In this document: positions 1 through 6,266 of the stretch, in pieces
Layout: the number at the start of each line of letters is the position of its first letter
How positions within the stretch are numbered: position 1 is the first letter of the stretch
Assembly: GCA_017515125.1 (NCBI GenBank)
Contig: JAFWHP010000050.1
Coordinates: 1-14,715, forward strand
Origin: Candidatus Saccharimonadota bacterium
GTDB lineage: Bacteria > Patescibacteriota > Saccharimonadia > Saccharimonadales > Saccharimonadaceae
Reading direction: 5' to 3'
Length of the DNA stretch: 14,715 bases
Program-made: the position numbers and the translations under genes
Notes under the pieces: model-generated
What the model saw: the letters and a program-made list of their open reading frames with translations, nothing else
Told to the model about the DNA's origin: nothing
The model's database searches: none

Positions 1-1
1 A

Positions 2-145
2 TGTCTTGTTGCATAATTCGCAGTATTTCGGGAGCTCCGCAATGTGGTAATCTTTGATTTTACCACATTGCTCCGCCCCTACGGCGGCAAAATGTAAAAT
101 TTTGCCTTTATGTCCCTCAATACTGACGAATTATGCAACAAGGCC
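2..145. repeat. MITE-like repeat, copy 1
   Basis: This 144-bp stretch is identical to 6115-6258 except at one position (A141 versus G6254). It has imperfect terminal inverted repeats: TTGTTGCATAATTCG at 6-20 on the left and CGAATTATGCAACAA at 128-141 on the right. The repeats extend inwards through CAGTATT / AATACTG with one extra base on the right side. Inside are two further palindromes, CAATGTGGTAA/TTACCACATTG (about 40-70) and GGCAAAATGTAAAATTTTGCC-like (86-106). No gene fits inside. The left flank is cut by the window edge, so a target duplication cannot be checked for this copy. It ends about 25 bp before the putative promoter of the next gene. The TIRs loosely resemble IS5- or IS6-type ends (TGTTGCA), which is only a suggestion. 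Confidence 0.8.
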
Positions 146-170
146 ATTTTACGAATTATACTATTGCTTT

Positions 171-201
171 TTTACACGAAAAATAGTAATATAGATATAA
201 G
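171..201 (+). promoter_or_regulatory. Putative promoter of the DUF4367-like gene
   Basis: TTTACA (171-176) lies 19 nt before TATAAG (196-201); a shifted reading of the -10 (GATATA, 194-199) gives a 17-nt spacer. It lies 26 bp downstream of the MITE copy, so the MITE now forms the immediate upstream region of this promoter. Confidence 0.4.
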
Positions 202-217
202 AATAAGCGAGGTAATA

Positions 218-1234
218 ATGCAACGAACTGACAATACGGATAAAGCTAAGGTCGTGAGACGTCATGTAGGTAGTTCTACTACTTTGAATCGGAAGTATGT
301 TAGGCGCCCTGGTGGCAGGATGGACATGATGGTCACATCCTCCGCAGTCATGCGTAGTCCTAGAATACAACGTTTCAATAATCCGAGTGTCAGCAATGAT
401 GCCAAAGTGGCAGAAAAAAATCGAAGTGTCACCCGTATCGGAATCGCCGAGTCGCAACCGACGATAGCACCAGCGAGCCAGGAACAGCCCGAAGTTGTGG
501 CGCAAATGCCAGTTGATTATAGTAGAATGATATCTGCACCGCAGAATGTTCAGAGTGAGCAAGCTCGGCAAGTCGCGACAAGCGCGCAGATACATCCGAT
601 GCAAGAGAAAGCGAATATGCGCATGCGTAAATCAAAAAGTGATGCAGTAAAAAAGGAGAGAATGAGCGCAAAGGAAATGAAGGAACAGGCCATCAAAAAG
701 GCTTTAGCTGAGGCTGCGGCGCCAGCGAAGGAAAAAACAAAAAAGAAAAAGACCAATGGCGCAAAGATTCATTTCGGTTTCGGGAGGGTCGTACTAGCAC
801 TCTCGTGTGCAGCAGTGGCGGTTTTCGCGGTGGTGTATTTTGTGAATCTAAATATGCCGGATGTTTCTTTAAAAGTTGCGGCGATGCAGACTGGCATTAA
901 CGCTTCGTATCCGACTTATGTGCCGAGAGATTATACTATTTCTAGTATCACTTCGGAGGATAAAAAGATTGTCCTGGAGTTTAAGAATAGCGAGACCGAA
1001 AGCGCTTTCACGTTAGTTGAAGAAACTTCTTCTTGGGATTCTAATGCTTTATTAAATAACTTCGTAAAAGATACTTATGATGAGAACTATCAAATTGTCA
1101 AGGAACAAGGTTTGACTATTTACATTAGCGGGAGTAATGCTTCTTGGGTGAATGGCGGAATTGTCTATAAGATTACGACGACCAAAGGCTCGTTGACAAA
1201 TAAACAGATTAAGGCTATTGCGACATCATTGTAA
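218..1234 (+). CDS. Membrane-anchored protein with C-terminal DUF4367-like domain
   Basis: The start at 218 is preferred because GAGG (209-212) lies 5 nt upstream; the longer frame from 110 begins inside the MITE and has no ribosome site. The 338-aa product has a basic, low-complexity cytoplasmic N-terminal half with Lys/Arg/Ala-rich helices. It has one transmembrane segment at about residues 190-212 (VVLALSCAAVAVFAVVYFV). The extracytoplasmic domain of about 120 residues has the DUF4367 pattern: YVPRDY near its start, a central SWxxxGxxYxI-like strand (SWVNGGIVYKI) and a terminal IATSL helix. DUF4367 domains occur in anti-sigma-like and cell-envelope proteins; the function here is unknown. 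The early motif with TLNRKYVRRP looks like one I associate with Saccharibacteria, from memory only. The gene is monocistronic and ends in a bidirectional terminator. Confidence 0.8.
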   Translation: MQRTDNTDKAKVVRRHVGSSTTLNRKYVRRPGGRMDMMVTSSAVMRSPRIQRFNNPSVSNDAKVAEKNRSVTRIGIAESQPTIAPASQEQPEVVAQMPVDYSRMISAPQNVQSEQARQVATSAQIHPMQEKANMRMRKSKSDAVKKERMSAKEMKEQAIKKALAEAAAPAKEKTKKKKTNGAKIHFGFGRVVLALSCAAVAVFAVVYFVNLNMPDVSLKVAAMQTGINASYPTYVPRDYTISSITSEDKKIVLEFKNSETESAFTLVEETSSWDSNALLNNFVKDTYDENYQIVKEQGLTIYISGSNASWVNGGIVYKITTTKGSLTNKQIKAIATSL

Positions 1235-1275
1235 TTCTGTAGTGGTTGTCATAAACCAAGTTAGTTGTTTCTATT

Positions 1276-1305
1276 AAAAAATCAGTCCTGATGGACTGAT
1301 TTTTA
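1276..1305. terminator. Bidirectional terminator between DUF4367-like gene and gltX
   Basis: An inverted repeat AAAAAATCAGTCC (1276-1288), loop TGAT, GGACTGATTTTTA (1293-1305). It gives a GC-containing stem with a T-run on either strand. It sits between the two convergent genes (ends at 1234 and 1338) and can serve both. Confidence 0.85.
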
Positions 1306-1337
1306 ATTATAAATGGTTAGCTGCTCGCGTAGATTAT

Positions 1338-2777
1338 CTATATCGCACGAGCAACGGCATTGAGGCGAGCTAGTATTGGCTCGCGACCGATAACGGACAT
1401 TGTGAGATTTAGTGCTGGCGAAAACGCTGTGAAGCTAATAGAGATACGAATTAAACTGAATAATTCGGCGGGTTTTTTGCCGGTTTCTGTTAGCAAATCA
1501 TTAAGAGCTACCTGGAGTGAATCCTCGTCCCAATCTTTAAGGTTCGTGAGGCGCGCGATCGTCAGCTTTAACAGCGACTCGATTTCCGATTCGGAAAGCT
1601 TTTTGAGAAACTTATTATGAACGAGCATGTCAAGGTCGATAGTCGGGTCTCTAAAAAAGTAATCAGTCATAGTGCGAAGGTCAGATAAGGTCTTGAGGCG
1701 GTCGTAAATGATGGATAAGACTTGGCGACGATATTCCACTGTAGAGCCTTTTGCGGATTCGGGCCAAAAATCTTCCGCACGCATCAAAAGTCCGTCTGCG
1801 CCCTGCTCGTTAAAGATGCGGCGAATCCATTGGCCGTTGAGCCACAGCAACTTTACCTCGTCGTAACGAGCGCCAGAATTCTGAATGCGATCTACGGAAA
1901 AACGCTGGATTAATTCATCTTTGGTATAGATTTCTTGCTCGGTACCATCATTCCAGCCCAGACAAGCGAGATAATTAAGCATGGCCTCGGGGAGAACTCC
2001 GTCATCACGATATTCGGTCGCAGATTTCGCGCCGTCGCGTTTGCCTAATTTCTTATTGCCGCCAGGAGCTAGGATATGAGGAAGTGATATGAGCTTCGGG
2101 ACTTCAAGGCCGAGAGCTTCGTATAGTTCTAAATAGTTAGGGGTGCTAGAAAGGTATTCAACCCCTCGCATGACATGGGTCACGCCCATTTCGGCGTCGT
2201 CAACGATATGCGCGAAATTGTAAGTGGGGAAACCATCCTTCTTTATTAGAATAATATCGTCCTGAACTTCGGGGCCAGCGTGCATATCGCCCATCACTTC
2301 ATCATGCCAATGATATTCCTTAGGTTCGGCTTTAAAGCGTAGAGGAATGCCAGGAGTCCATTCGGGTGTTTTTTCTGGACGAAAATTGCGGTAGAGAAAT
2401 GGTAACTTCTTTTCATTGCATTCTTTGCGATATTCATCAATTGCTTCGGGAGGAGTTGGGTCGGCATAAGCGCGGCCGGCAGCAATCAGCTTTCGTGCAT
2501 ATTCATGATAGATTTCTTTACGCTCACTCTGGAAATAGGGAGCATGTGGCCCGCCAACAATTGGACCTTCATCCCAGTCTAAGCCTAGCCATCTCAGTGT
2601 ATCTTCTATCAGTTCAGTAGCGCCATCAACATAACGACCACGATCGGTGTCTTCGATACGAAGAATCATTTTACCATTCGCCTGCTTTGCCACTAGATAT
2701 GGATAAATGGCAGAACGGACATTACCAATGTGAATATAACCGGTTGGACTCGGCGCAAATCTTGTTACAACATTCAT
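1338..2777 (-). CDS. gltX: Glutamyl-tRNA synthetase
   Basis: A class I aminoacyl-tRNA synthetase of 479 aa, the normal length, charging tRNA-Glu (and possibly tRNA-Gln if non-discriminating with a GatCAB route, which cannot be decided here). The HIGH-type motif is HIGN at residues 16-19, within APSPTGYIHIGN. IEDTD is at 41-45. The KMSKS equivalent is KLGKR at 253-257, where Gly replaces the usual Ser. The C-terminal anticodon-binding helical region follows (LLWLNGQWIRRI onward). The matching tRNA-Glu(CTC) gene lies about 2.8 kb away. There is no Shine-Dalgarno site; a TGATATAAT extended -10 ends 7 nt before the ATG, so the mRNA is probably leaderless. It lies downstream of the surface-protein gene with only 46 bp between, but has its own promoter. 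Confidence 0.96.
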   Translation of the reverse strand: MNVVTRFAPSPTGYIHIGNVRSAIYPYLVAKQANGKMILRIEDTDRGRYVDGATELIEDTLRWLGLDWDEGPIVGGPHAPYFQSERKEIYHEYARKLIAAGRAYADPTPPEAIDEYRKECNEKKLPFLYRNFRPEKTPEWTPGIPLRFKAEPKEYHWHDEVMGDMHAGPEVQDDIILIKKDGFPTYNFAHIVDDAEMGVTHVMRGVEYLSSTPNYLELYEALGLEVPKLISLPHILAPGGNKKLGKRDGAKSATEYRDDGVLPEAMLNYLACLGWNDGTEQEIYTKDELIQRFSVDRIQNSGARYDEVKLLWLNGQWIRRIFNEQGADGLLMRAEDFWPESAKGSTVEYRRQVLSIIYDRLKTLSDLRTMTDYFFRDPTIDLDMLVHNKFLKKLSESEIESLLKLTIARLTNLKDWDEDSLQVALNDLLTETGKKPAELFSLIRISISFTAFSPALNLTMSVIGREPILARLNAVARAI

Positions 2778-2793
2778 GTATTATATTATATCA
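2778..2793 (-). promoter_or_regulatory. Extended -10 promoter of gltX, leaderless start
   Basis: On the minus strand TGA plus TATAAT runs from 2793 to 2785, followed by 7 nt and the gltX ATG (2777). Transcription would begin at or next to the A of the ATG. No convincing -35 is seen, which is usual for extended -10 promoters. Confidence 0.65.
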
Positions 2794-2823
2794 CAATTGA
2801 TATTTACGTATCGTGGGTTTCGT

Positions 2824-3924
2824 TTATGATTCTTCTTCGTCGTCATCATCATCTCGCTTCTTGGCGAGAAGGAAGAACACTGCACCGGAAGTACCAGCGA
2901 CTACTGCGGTTGCGGCGAGTGCGCTAGATAACATGGTATTGTCTTCATTGACATTGGTGGTTGTTGTAGCTACTGCAGGCGTGACGGACTGAACTCCCTG
3001 AGGGGAAGCGTAAGACGAGCGATTATCGCCACCGGTAACTTGAGTGGTAATAGTCTCAGTGGTCGAAGTAGAGCTAGTAGTAGTATAGACGGTAGTGCCA
3101 GTAGTACCGCTGATACCTACACCCCGAGCATCACCAGTGTAAGTGGCTGCACTATCATTGGCAACGGTGTCAGTAGCTGGGGTGACCGGATTGGTCGGAG
3201 TGGCCGGGTTGGTACCTGCGTCGATTGCGCCAGTCACAACACTGAACACTACGGTATTACTATAAGTGCCGGACGGCTTAGCACTGCTAACTCTGGTACC
3301 AAAATAGACATTCCTGGTGCCGCTCTTCTTTGCAATAGTAGCGCCATTCATAATAGTAATCGGGTTATTGCTGGTGTGCATCGGCTCGTATCTCCCGGTT
3401 GCCAGCCCAGCAGATGTGTCGCCGAGGGAGGACTGAGAGGCGCCGTCTAGGGTAAATTCGCCTAGGGAGTAGCCCCAATGATCTGGAGCGCTATTTGTGC
3501 CATTTACGAAGTCATCACGAGTGATCTCGCCTGCTAAGGTCGGGATGCTATAGCTCGAGCCGAGAGTAGTATGCTCAAGATCGGTACTGCTCTTGGAATA
3601 CATAGAAGCAGTAAAGCCATTGTTTGCATTGGTTGACACGTCTAGAGATACTGTGTTTCGGAGAAAATCATCTATGTCGCCAGTGGCAGGAGTGGTCGGA
3701 GTAGTAATCTGGACGCTCAAGGAATCTTGAACGTCGACTTCGAAAGTCATGTCGTTGGTAGTTTGCGCCGCAGAGGTATTCTCGACGGACACTTGCGATA
3801 AATTAGCTGAAACAGACCCAACTGCAGCGAGAATTGCAATGACGAAACTCGCTGCCGACTTTTTGTTGCCAGCGATTTCTTTCATCAACACGCGAATCTC
3901 TTTTTTGAACATTTTTTTATTCAT
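2824..3924 (-). CDS. Secreted Thr/Ser-rich surface protein with C-terminal membrane anchor
   Basis: The start at 3924 (MNKKMFKKE) is chosen because AGGA sits just upstream of it; an in-frame ATG 12 nt earlier has no ribosome site. The product is about 366 aa. It has a long basic N-terminus and a hydrophobic signal segment (SFVIAILAAVGSVSA), with cleavage plausible after VSA. A beta-rich ectodomain follows, with a Thr/Pro/Ala-rich stretch (TNPATPTNPVTPATD). Near the end a Thr/Ser-rich stalk leads to a hydrophobic anchor (ALAATAVVAGTSGAVFFLLA) and the tail KKRDDDDDEEES. The architecture is that of a Gram-positive-type wall or membrane surface protein, but no LPxTG motif is present, so anchoring is probably by the membrane segment. 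I do not recognise a named family. It is divergent from the DUF3048 gene. Confidence 0.8.
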   Translation of the reverse strand: MNKKMFKKEIRVLMKEIAGNKKSAASFVIAILAAVGSVSANLSQVSVENTSAAQTTNDMTFEVDVQDSLSVQITTPTTPATGDIDDFLRNTVSLDVSTNANNGFTASMYSKSSTDLEHTTLGSSYSIPTLAGEITRDDFVNGTNSAPDHWGYSLGEFTLDGASQSSLGDTSAGLATGRYEPMHTSNNPITIMNGATIAKKSGTRNVYFGTRVSSAKPSGTYSNTVVFSVVTGAIDAGTNPATPTNPVTPATDTVANDSAATYTGDARGVGISGTTGTTVYTTTSSTSTTETITTQVTGGDNRSSYASPQGVQSVTPAVATTTTNVNEDNTMLSSALAATAVVAGTSGAVFFLLAKKRDDDDDEEES

Positions 3925-3958
3925 TTTTTCCTGCATGACCTTAATCGTTTATGTTTTT

Positions 3959-3987
3959 ATTTTAGCACAAGCAAAAAATCCTGTAAA
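3959..3987 (-). promoter_or_regulatory. Promoter of the surface-protein gene
   Basis: On the minus strand TTTACA (3987-3982), a 17-nt spacer ending in TGC, and TAAAAT (3964-3959). It is a good sigma-70-type promoter with an extended -10, about 35 nt before the chosen start codon. Confidence 0.7.
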
Positions 3988-4047
3988 TAGGTTTTTGAAA
4001 TTTTGTGGTATTTTGGCAAAAAATGTGGAAAACGCGCAATAAGCATT

Positions 4048-4083
4048 TCTACATACGGTTTTTTAGATATTCGTATTTGTAGA
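4048..4083. promoter_or_regulatory. Imperfect inverted repeat in divergent intergenic region
   Basis: TCTACATACG (4048-4057) faces CGTATTTGTAGA (4072-4083); the arms match apart from two extra bases in the right arm. It lies between the two divergent promoters (3959-3987 on minus, 4115-4143 on plus). It could be an operator for either, or a weak hairpin; nothing else supports a function. Confidence 0.3.
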
Positions 4084-4114
4084 TTATGATGATGTTTTTA
4101 TTACTATAAGCATC

Positions 4115-4143
4115 TTGGAAAAAATCGCAGCTTTATATATAAT
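4115..4143 (+). promoter_or_regulatory. Promoter of the DUF3048 gene
   Basis: TTGGAA (4115-4120), 17-nt spacer, TATAAT (4138-4143), about 34 nt before the Shine-Dalgarno-led start at 4184. The in-frame ATG-less upstream reading from 4115 overlaps this promoter and is therefore not used as the gene start. Confidence 0.7.
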
Positions 4144-4183
4144 ATATAGTATATACAAACTTGAACTGCGACATGGAGAAATA

Positions 4184-5461
4184 ATGGATAAGAAAAATAG
4201 CGAAACTATCACGAACGAGGATTTGGCTTCCGCTTCCGCGAGCGGTAGAAAAAACAGGCATGGCGAAAAACGTTCAAAAAATGACGAAAGGAGAGCAAAG
4301 GGAAAAGCGCCAAGGATTTTTGTAGTACTTATTATTGTTGGATGTTTAGGAATCCTAGGCGGGGTGGGGATGGTTTTGTTTGGGATATTTGGAGTTTCTA
4401 GAGTAAAGGTGGCGGATGTTTTTCCAGACTTATCAGCGGAAGGCGAGGCAGCAGAGGTGTATAGCGCGCTAACTGGGGAGCCTTTGGCAAATCCAGATTT
4501 GAAAAATGCCCCCGCCTATTGTATTCAAACCCCAAACGGAACTGATGGCGCCAGACCCCAGGCGGGCTTAAATACTGCTGGCGTGATTTTTGAGGCCATT
4601 GCCGAGGCGGGAATTACACGATTTGCGGCAATTTACCAAAATCCAACCGCTGCAGTGATTGGTCCGATTCGTTCGTTGAGAATCTACTATTTGCAGTGGG
4701 ACACGCCGTTTGACTGCACAATTGTGCATGCCGGTGGGTCGGGAGACGCGCTCGCGGCTGTTTCGCAAGGTTACAAAGATTTAACCGAGAACTATACCTA
4801 TATGTACCGGGGGACTTATGGAGTACGACGGTGGAATAATCTATTTACAACTTCCGCATATTTAAAACAATTTAGCGACGATCATGGTTATGGAAGTTCT
4901 GATATTAAGGGGTTCGCTAGGCTGACGCCGAGTGAGAGCGCAAGGGCGAGGATTGATGGTCTGGCCTCGGAAAAGCTAGATATTACTAAACCGGCGACCG
5001 GAAATACCTCTGCGCTGAAGCCGGCAGTAGAGCATATTTCGCTTCGACTTGGTGGATGGTCGGATTTTAACGTCGACTACAATTACAATGCTGAATCGAA
5101 TAAGTATTTAAGAAGTTATGGAGGCGGGGAACCACACCAAGTCTATGATTGTCCGGCTGATAATTTAGGCGAAAAAAATCCAGAGGAGGTTTGCACATTG
5201 ACTCAGATGGCGCCGTCGGTCGTAGTGGCGATGGTTGTAAATGAACGACGGGCGGCGGACAATTACCATGAAGATATTGATGTGATAGGCTCGGGAGATG
5301 CTTATGTTTTCCAAAATGGCACTGCCATGCGGGGGATTTGGAGAAAATCCTCCAAAGAGGAGCAAATTTCATTTGTTGATGAGGCTGGCGCCGAAATTAA
5401 GCTGGCGCCAGGGCAAACAATTTTAACGGCCGTACCGAGCTACGGAAGTATTGACTTTTAG
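4184..5461 (+). CDS. DUF3048 (YerB-like) membrane-anchored protein
   Basis: The start at 4184 has GGAG (4175-4178) 5 nt upstream. The 425-aa product has a charged cytoplasmic N-terminus and one transmembrane helix at about residues 44-70. An extracytoplasmic two-part DUF3048 region follows. The N-terminal part shows the family pattern ARPQAGLNTAGVIFEAIAE-GITRFAAIY, IGPIRSLRIYYLQW and IVHAGGSGDAL. The C-terminal part shows the DUF3048_C pattern YHEDIDVIGSGDAYVFQNG, GIWRKSSKEEQISFVD and IKLAPGQTILTAVP. The nearest named relative is Bacillus YerB, a lipoprotein of unknown function; here anchoring is by a helix rather than a lipobox. The gene is followed without a terminator by the promoter of the tRNA unit, whose -35 lies inside its last codons. 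Confidence 0.9.
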   Translation: MDKKNSETITNEDLASASASGRKNRHGEKRSKNDERRAKGKAPRIFVVLIIVGCLGILGGVGMVLFGIFGVSRVKVADVFPDLSAEGEAAEVYSALTGEPLANPDLKNAPAYCIQTPNGTDGARPQAGLNTAGVIFEAIAEAGITRFAAIYQNPTAAVIGPIRSLRIYYLQWDTPFDCTIVHAGGSGDALAAVSQGYKDLTENYTYMYRGTYGVRRWNNLFTTSAYLKQFSDDHGYGSSDIKGFARLTPSESARARIDGLASEKLDITKPATGNTSALKPAVEHISLRLGGWSDFNVDYNYNAESNKYLRSYGGGEPHQVYDCPADNLGEKNPEEVCTLTQMAPSVVVAMVVNERRAADNYHEDIDVIGSGDAYVFQNGTAMRGIWRKSSKEEQISFVDEAGAEIKLAPGQTILTAVPSYGSIDF

Positions 5462-5479
5462 AAAAAAGTGCGCTACAAT
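5451..5479 (+). promoter_or_regulatory. Strong promoter upstream of twin hairpins and tRNA-Glu
   Basis: TTGACT (5451-5456), 17-nt spacer, TACAAT (5474-5479). Predicted +1 is about 5484-5486, exactly where the first C6-loop hairpin begins. The -35 overlaps the 3' end of the DUF3048 gene. Confidence 0.7.
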
Positions 5480-5484
5480 GAAGA

Positions 5485-5544
5485 TGTGAGTCTAACCCCC
5501 CTTGGACTCACATATCGGCAGGTCTAACCCCCCTTAGACCTGCC
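5485..5544 (+). ncRNA. Twin hairpins with CCCCCC loops (candidate C-rich RNA)
   Basis: Hairpin 1 spans 5485-5512 and hairpin 2 spans 5517-5544. Each has an 11-bp stem and a loop of exactly six C. The inner part of the stems and the loop are shared (GTCTAACCCCCCTT-R-GAC), with a U-G pair in the first and a U-A pair in the second. The outer parts of the stems differ in sequence but remain fully paired (TGTGA/TCACA versus GGCAG/CTGCC). Transcription from 5451-5479 would begin at hairpin 1. No terminator follows before the tRNA, so this may be the 5' leader of the tRNA-Glu precursor or a processed small RNA. C-rich loops are used by several known bacterial sRNAs to bind G-rich ribosome sites; that role is inference. 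Confidence 0.5.
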
Positions 5545-5587
5545 TCCTTGGTATATGGGGATTGTGAATTTAAGAATAATTAAACTT

Positions 5588-5664
5588 GGTCTCGTCGTCT
5601 AGCGGTCCAGGACTCCTGGTTCTCATCCAGGCAATCGCGGGTTCGAATCCCGCCGAGATCACCA
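5588..5664 (+). tRNA. tRNA-Glu(CTC)
   Basis: A complete cloverleaf: acceptor GGTCTCG/CGAGATC with one G-U pair, and D arm with AGCGG. The anticodon stem CCTGG/CCAGG has loop TTCTCAT (anticodon CTC). The T arm is GCGGG-TTCGAAT-CCCGC, with discriminator A and an encoded CCA. It reads GAG codons and is the substrate of the nearby GltX. Its 3' end is the anchor of the island that follows: the last 19 nt plus one flanking base recur at 5839 and 8927. Confidence 0.97.
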
Positions 5665-5665
5665 T
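5646..5665 (+). repeat. att-like repeat 1 (in tRNA-Glu 3' end)
   Basis: AATCCCGCCGAGATCACCAT, from the T-loop of tRNA-Glu through CCA plus one base. Identical direct copies are at 5839-5858 and 8927-8946. Copies of a tRNA 3' end flanking foreign DNA are the usual mark of tRNA-targeted integration. Confidence 0.85.
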
Positions 5666-5707
5666 TTAATATAAAAAGAAGCCTGGAAGGCTTATTTTTA
5701 TATTAAA
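5665..5707 (+). terminator. tRNA-Glu terminator, left end of unit 1
   Basis: A near-perfect hairpin: TTTAATATAAAAA, G, AAGCC, loop TGGAA, GGCTT, A, TTTTTATATTAAA, with a G/A mismatch between the outer and inner stems. The same outer frame (TATAAAAAGAAG ... CTTATTTTTATA) with the same mismatch recurs at 5861-5894 after the second att copy, but with a different inner stem. It therefore belongs to the left end of the integrated unit rather than to the original tRNA locus. Confidence 0.75.
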
Positions 5708-5838
5708 TAATGCATTTCTGGCGGGATTAGAACCCGCAGGGTTCGCCCGTGGTAGGAGACGAATAATAATCCAAAACTTGTTTTGGATTATTTGAGACGA
5801 CGCCCCACGGATTGTTTTTTTGCGACAGCAAAAAACAA
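5666..5838 (+). mobile_element. Tandem unit 1: cargo-less tRNA-Glu cassette
   Basis: This is the material between att copies 1 and 2 (repeat period 193 bp). In order it holds a terminator hairpin (to 5707), the inverted T-arm-like GGCGGGATTAGAACCCGCA (5720-5738), and the multi-helix right end (5730-5838). GGCGGGATT (5720-5728) and AATCCCGCC (5839-5847) form a 9-bp inverted repeat closing the unit. It has no credible gene. Compared with unit 2, the left and right ends are directly joined at GAACCCGCA, with no cargo. It may be an empty cassette, or a full one that lost its cargo by recombination between the GAACCCGCA repeats. Confidence 0.6.
5730..5838 (+). other. Structured right-end element, copy A
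   Basis: The helices in order are: H0, GAACCC-gca-GGGTTC (5730-5744); H1, CCGTGG (5747-5752) with CCACGG (5805-5810); H2, a perfect 13-bp stem with loop TT (5765-5792); and H3, TTGTTTTTT..GC with GC-AAAAAACAA (5812-5838). Joints are TAGGAGACGAAT before H2 and TGAGACGACGCC after it. Copy B at 8823-8926 has the same order of helices with different stem sequences but similar joints. The element abuts the att core directly. Confidence 0.65.
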
Positions 5839-5858
5839 AATCCCGCCGAGATCACCAT
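5839..5858 (+). repeat. att-like repeat 2 (tRNA-Glu 3' end copy)
   Basis: An exact copy of the 20 nt at 5646-5665. It is preceded by AAAACAA-type sequence instead of the T-stem, so no second tRNA exists here. Confidence 0.85.
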
Positions 5859-5860
5859 GG

Positions 5861-5894
5861 TATAAAAAGAAGTCGCTTGCGACTTATTTTTATA
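5861..5894 (+). terminator. Terminator hairpin, left end of unit 2
   Basis: TATAAAAA, G, AAGTCGC, loop TT, GCGACTT, A, TTTTTATA. The outer frame and the G/A mismatch match the hairpin at 5665-5707, but the inner stem is unrelated in sequence. It sits at the same distance from the att core (2 versus 5 nt). Confidence 0.7.
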
Positions 5895-5908
5895 TCATTG
5901 GTAGTCTT

Positions 5909-5927
5909 GGCGGGATGAGAACCCGCA
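5909..5927 (+). repeat. Inverted T-arm-like repeat, left end of unit 2
   Basis: GGCGGGATGAGAACCCGCA. It matches 5720-5738 (GGCGGGATTAGAACCCGCA) in 18 of 19 positions. The reverse complement of the tRNA-Glu T arm is GGCGGGATTCGAACCCGC, so both copies look like an inverted T arm altered in the loop. GAACCCGCA recurs at the right cargo boundary (8823-8831). Confidence 0.7.
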
Positions 5928-6106
5928 GCACAATTGAGTTTCTTGGGGCTTGGGAGCTGCTCCATAATCTAGATTTTAACCGTGTGCAATTCGAGGCGGT
6001 TAAAAATGAGGCTGGCTCCAACCGCTTCGTGATGAATCCATTGAGATACTATTTAGTCTCGTTAGTGGGTCTTTGATTTGGGAGGTTCTAATAATCCCGT
6101 CCATCG
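5928..6106. other. Gene-free cargo stretch with alternative hairpins
   Basis: No gene with a ribosome site is seen. A frame is open from 5783 to 6076, but it runs through H2, the att core and the terminator and is judged spurious. Two hairpins share one arm. TTTTAACCG (5974-5982) pairs with CGGTTAAAA (5997-6005). CGAGGCGGTT (5992-6001) can instead pair with AACCGCTTCG (6020-6029). A short palindrome GGAGC-T-GCTCC is at 5953-5963. This may be decayed sequence or an RNA switch; the evidence does not decide. Confidence 0.35.
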
Positions 6107-6114
6107 TTGGCGCC

Positions 6115-6258
6115 TGTCTTGTTGCATAATTCGCAGTATTTCGGGAGCTCCGCAATGTGGTAATCTTTGATTTTACCACATTGCTCCGCCCCTACGGCGG
6201 CAAAATGTAAAATTTTGCCTTTATGTCCCTCAATACTGACGAATTATGCAACAGGGCC
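6115..6258. repeat. MITE-like repeat, copy 2, with 8-bp target duplication
   Basis: The 144 bp are identical to 2-145 except at 6254. The identity stops exactly at TTGGCGCC direct repeats on both sides (6107-6114 and 6259-6266). This defines the element ends and suggests an 8-bp target-site duplication. TTGGCGCC contains the palindrome GGCGCC. The element has no coding capacity and would need a transposase in trans. Its ends do not match those of the neighbouring IS30-family element, so that transposase is not the obvious partner. Confidence 0.85.
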
Positions 6259-6266
6259 TTGGCGCC

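Noticed and set aside
110..217. Longer N-terminus for the DUF4367-like gene
   Set aside because: It begins inside the MITE with no ribosome site and lies upstream of the putative promoter; the start at 218 has GAGG at the right distance.
3040..3450. Plus-strand frame of 136 codons opposite the surface protein
   Set aside because: It is the antisense shadow of the Thr/Ser-rich codons of the real minus-strand gene and has no ribosome site.
5485..5544. CRISPR-like repeat pair
   Set aside because: Only two short hairpin units with differing outer arms and a 4-nt gap; no spacers and no cas genes.
5839..5858. Second tRNA-Glu gene at the att copy
   Set aside because: Only the last 19 nt of the tRNA are present; there is no 5' acceptor strand, D arm or anticodon arm upstream.
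5783..6076. Open frame of 97 codons in the island
   Set aside because: It starts inside helix H2, reads through the att core, the unit 2 terminator and the inverted T-arm, and has no ribosome site.
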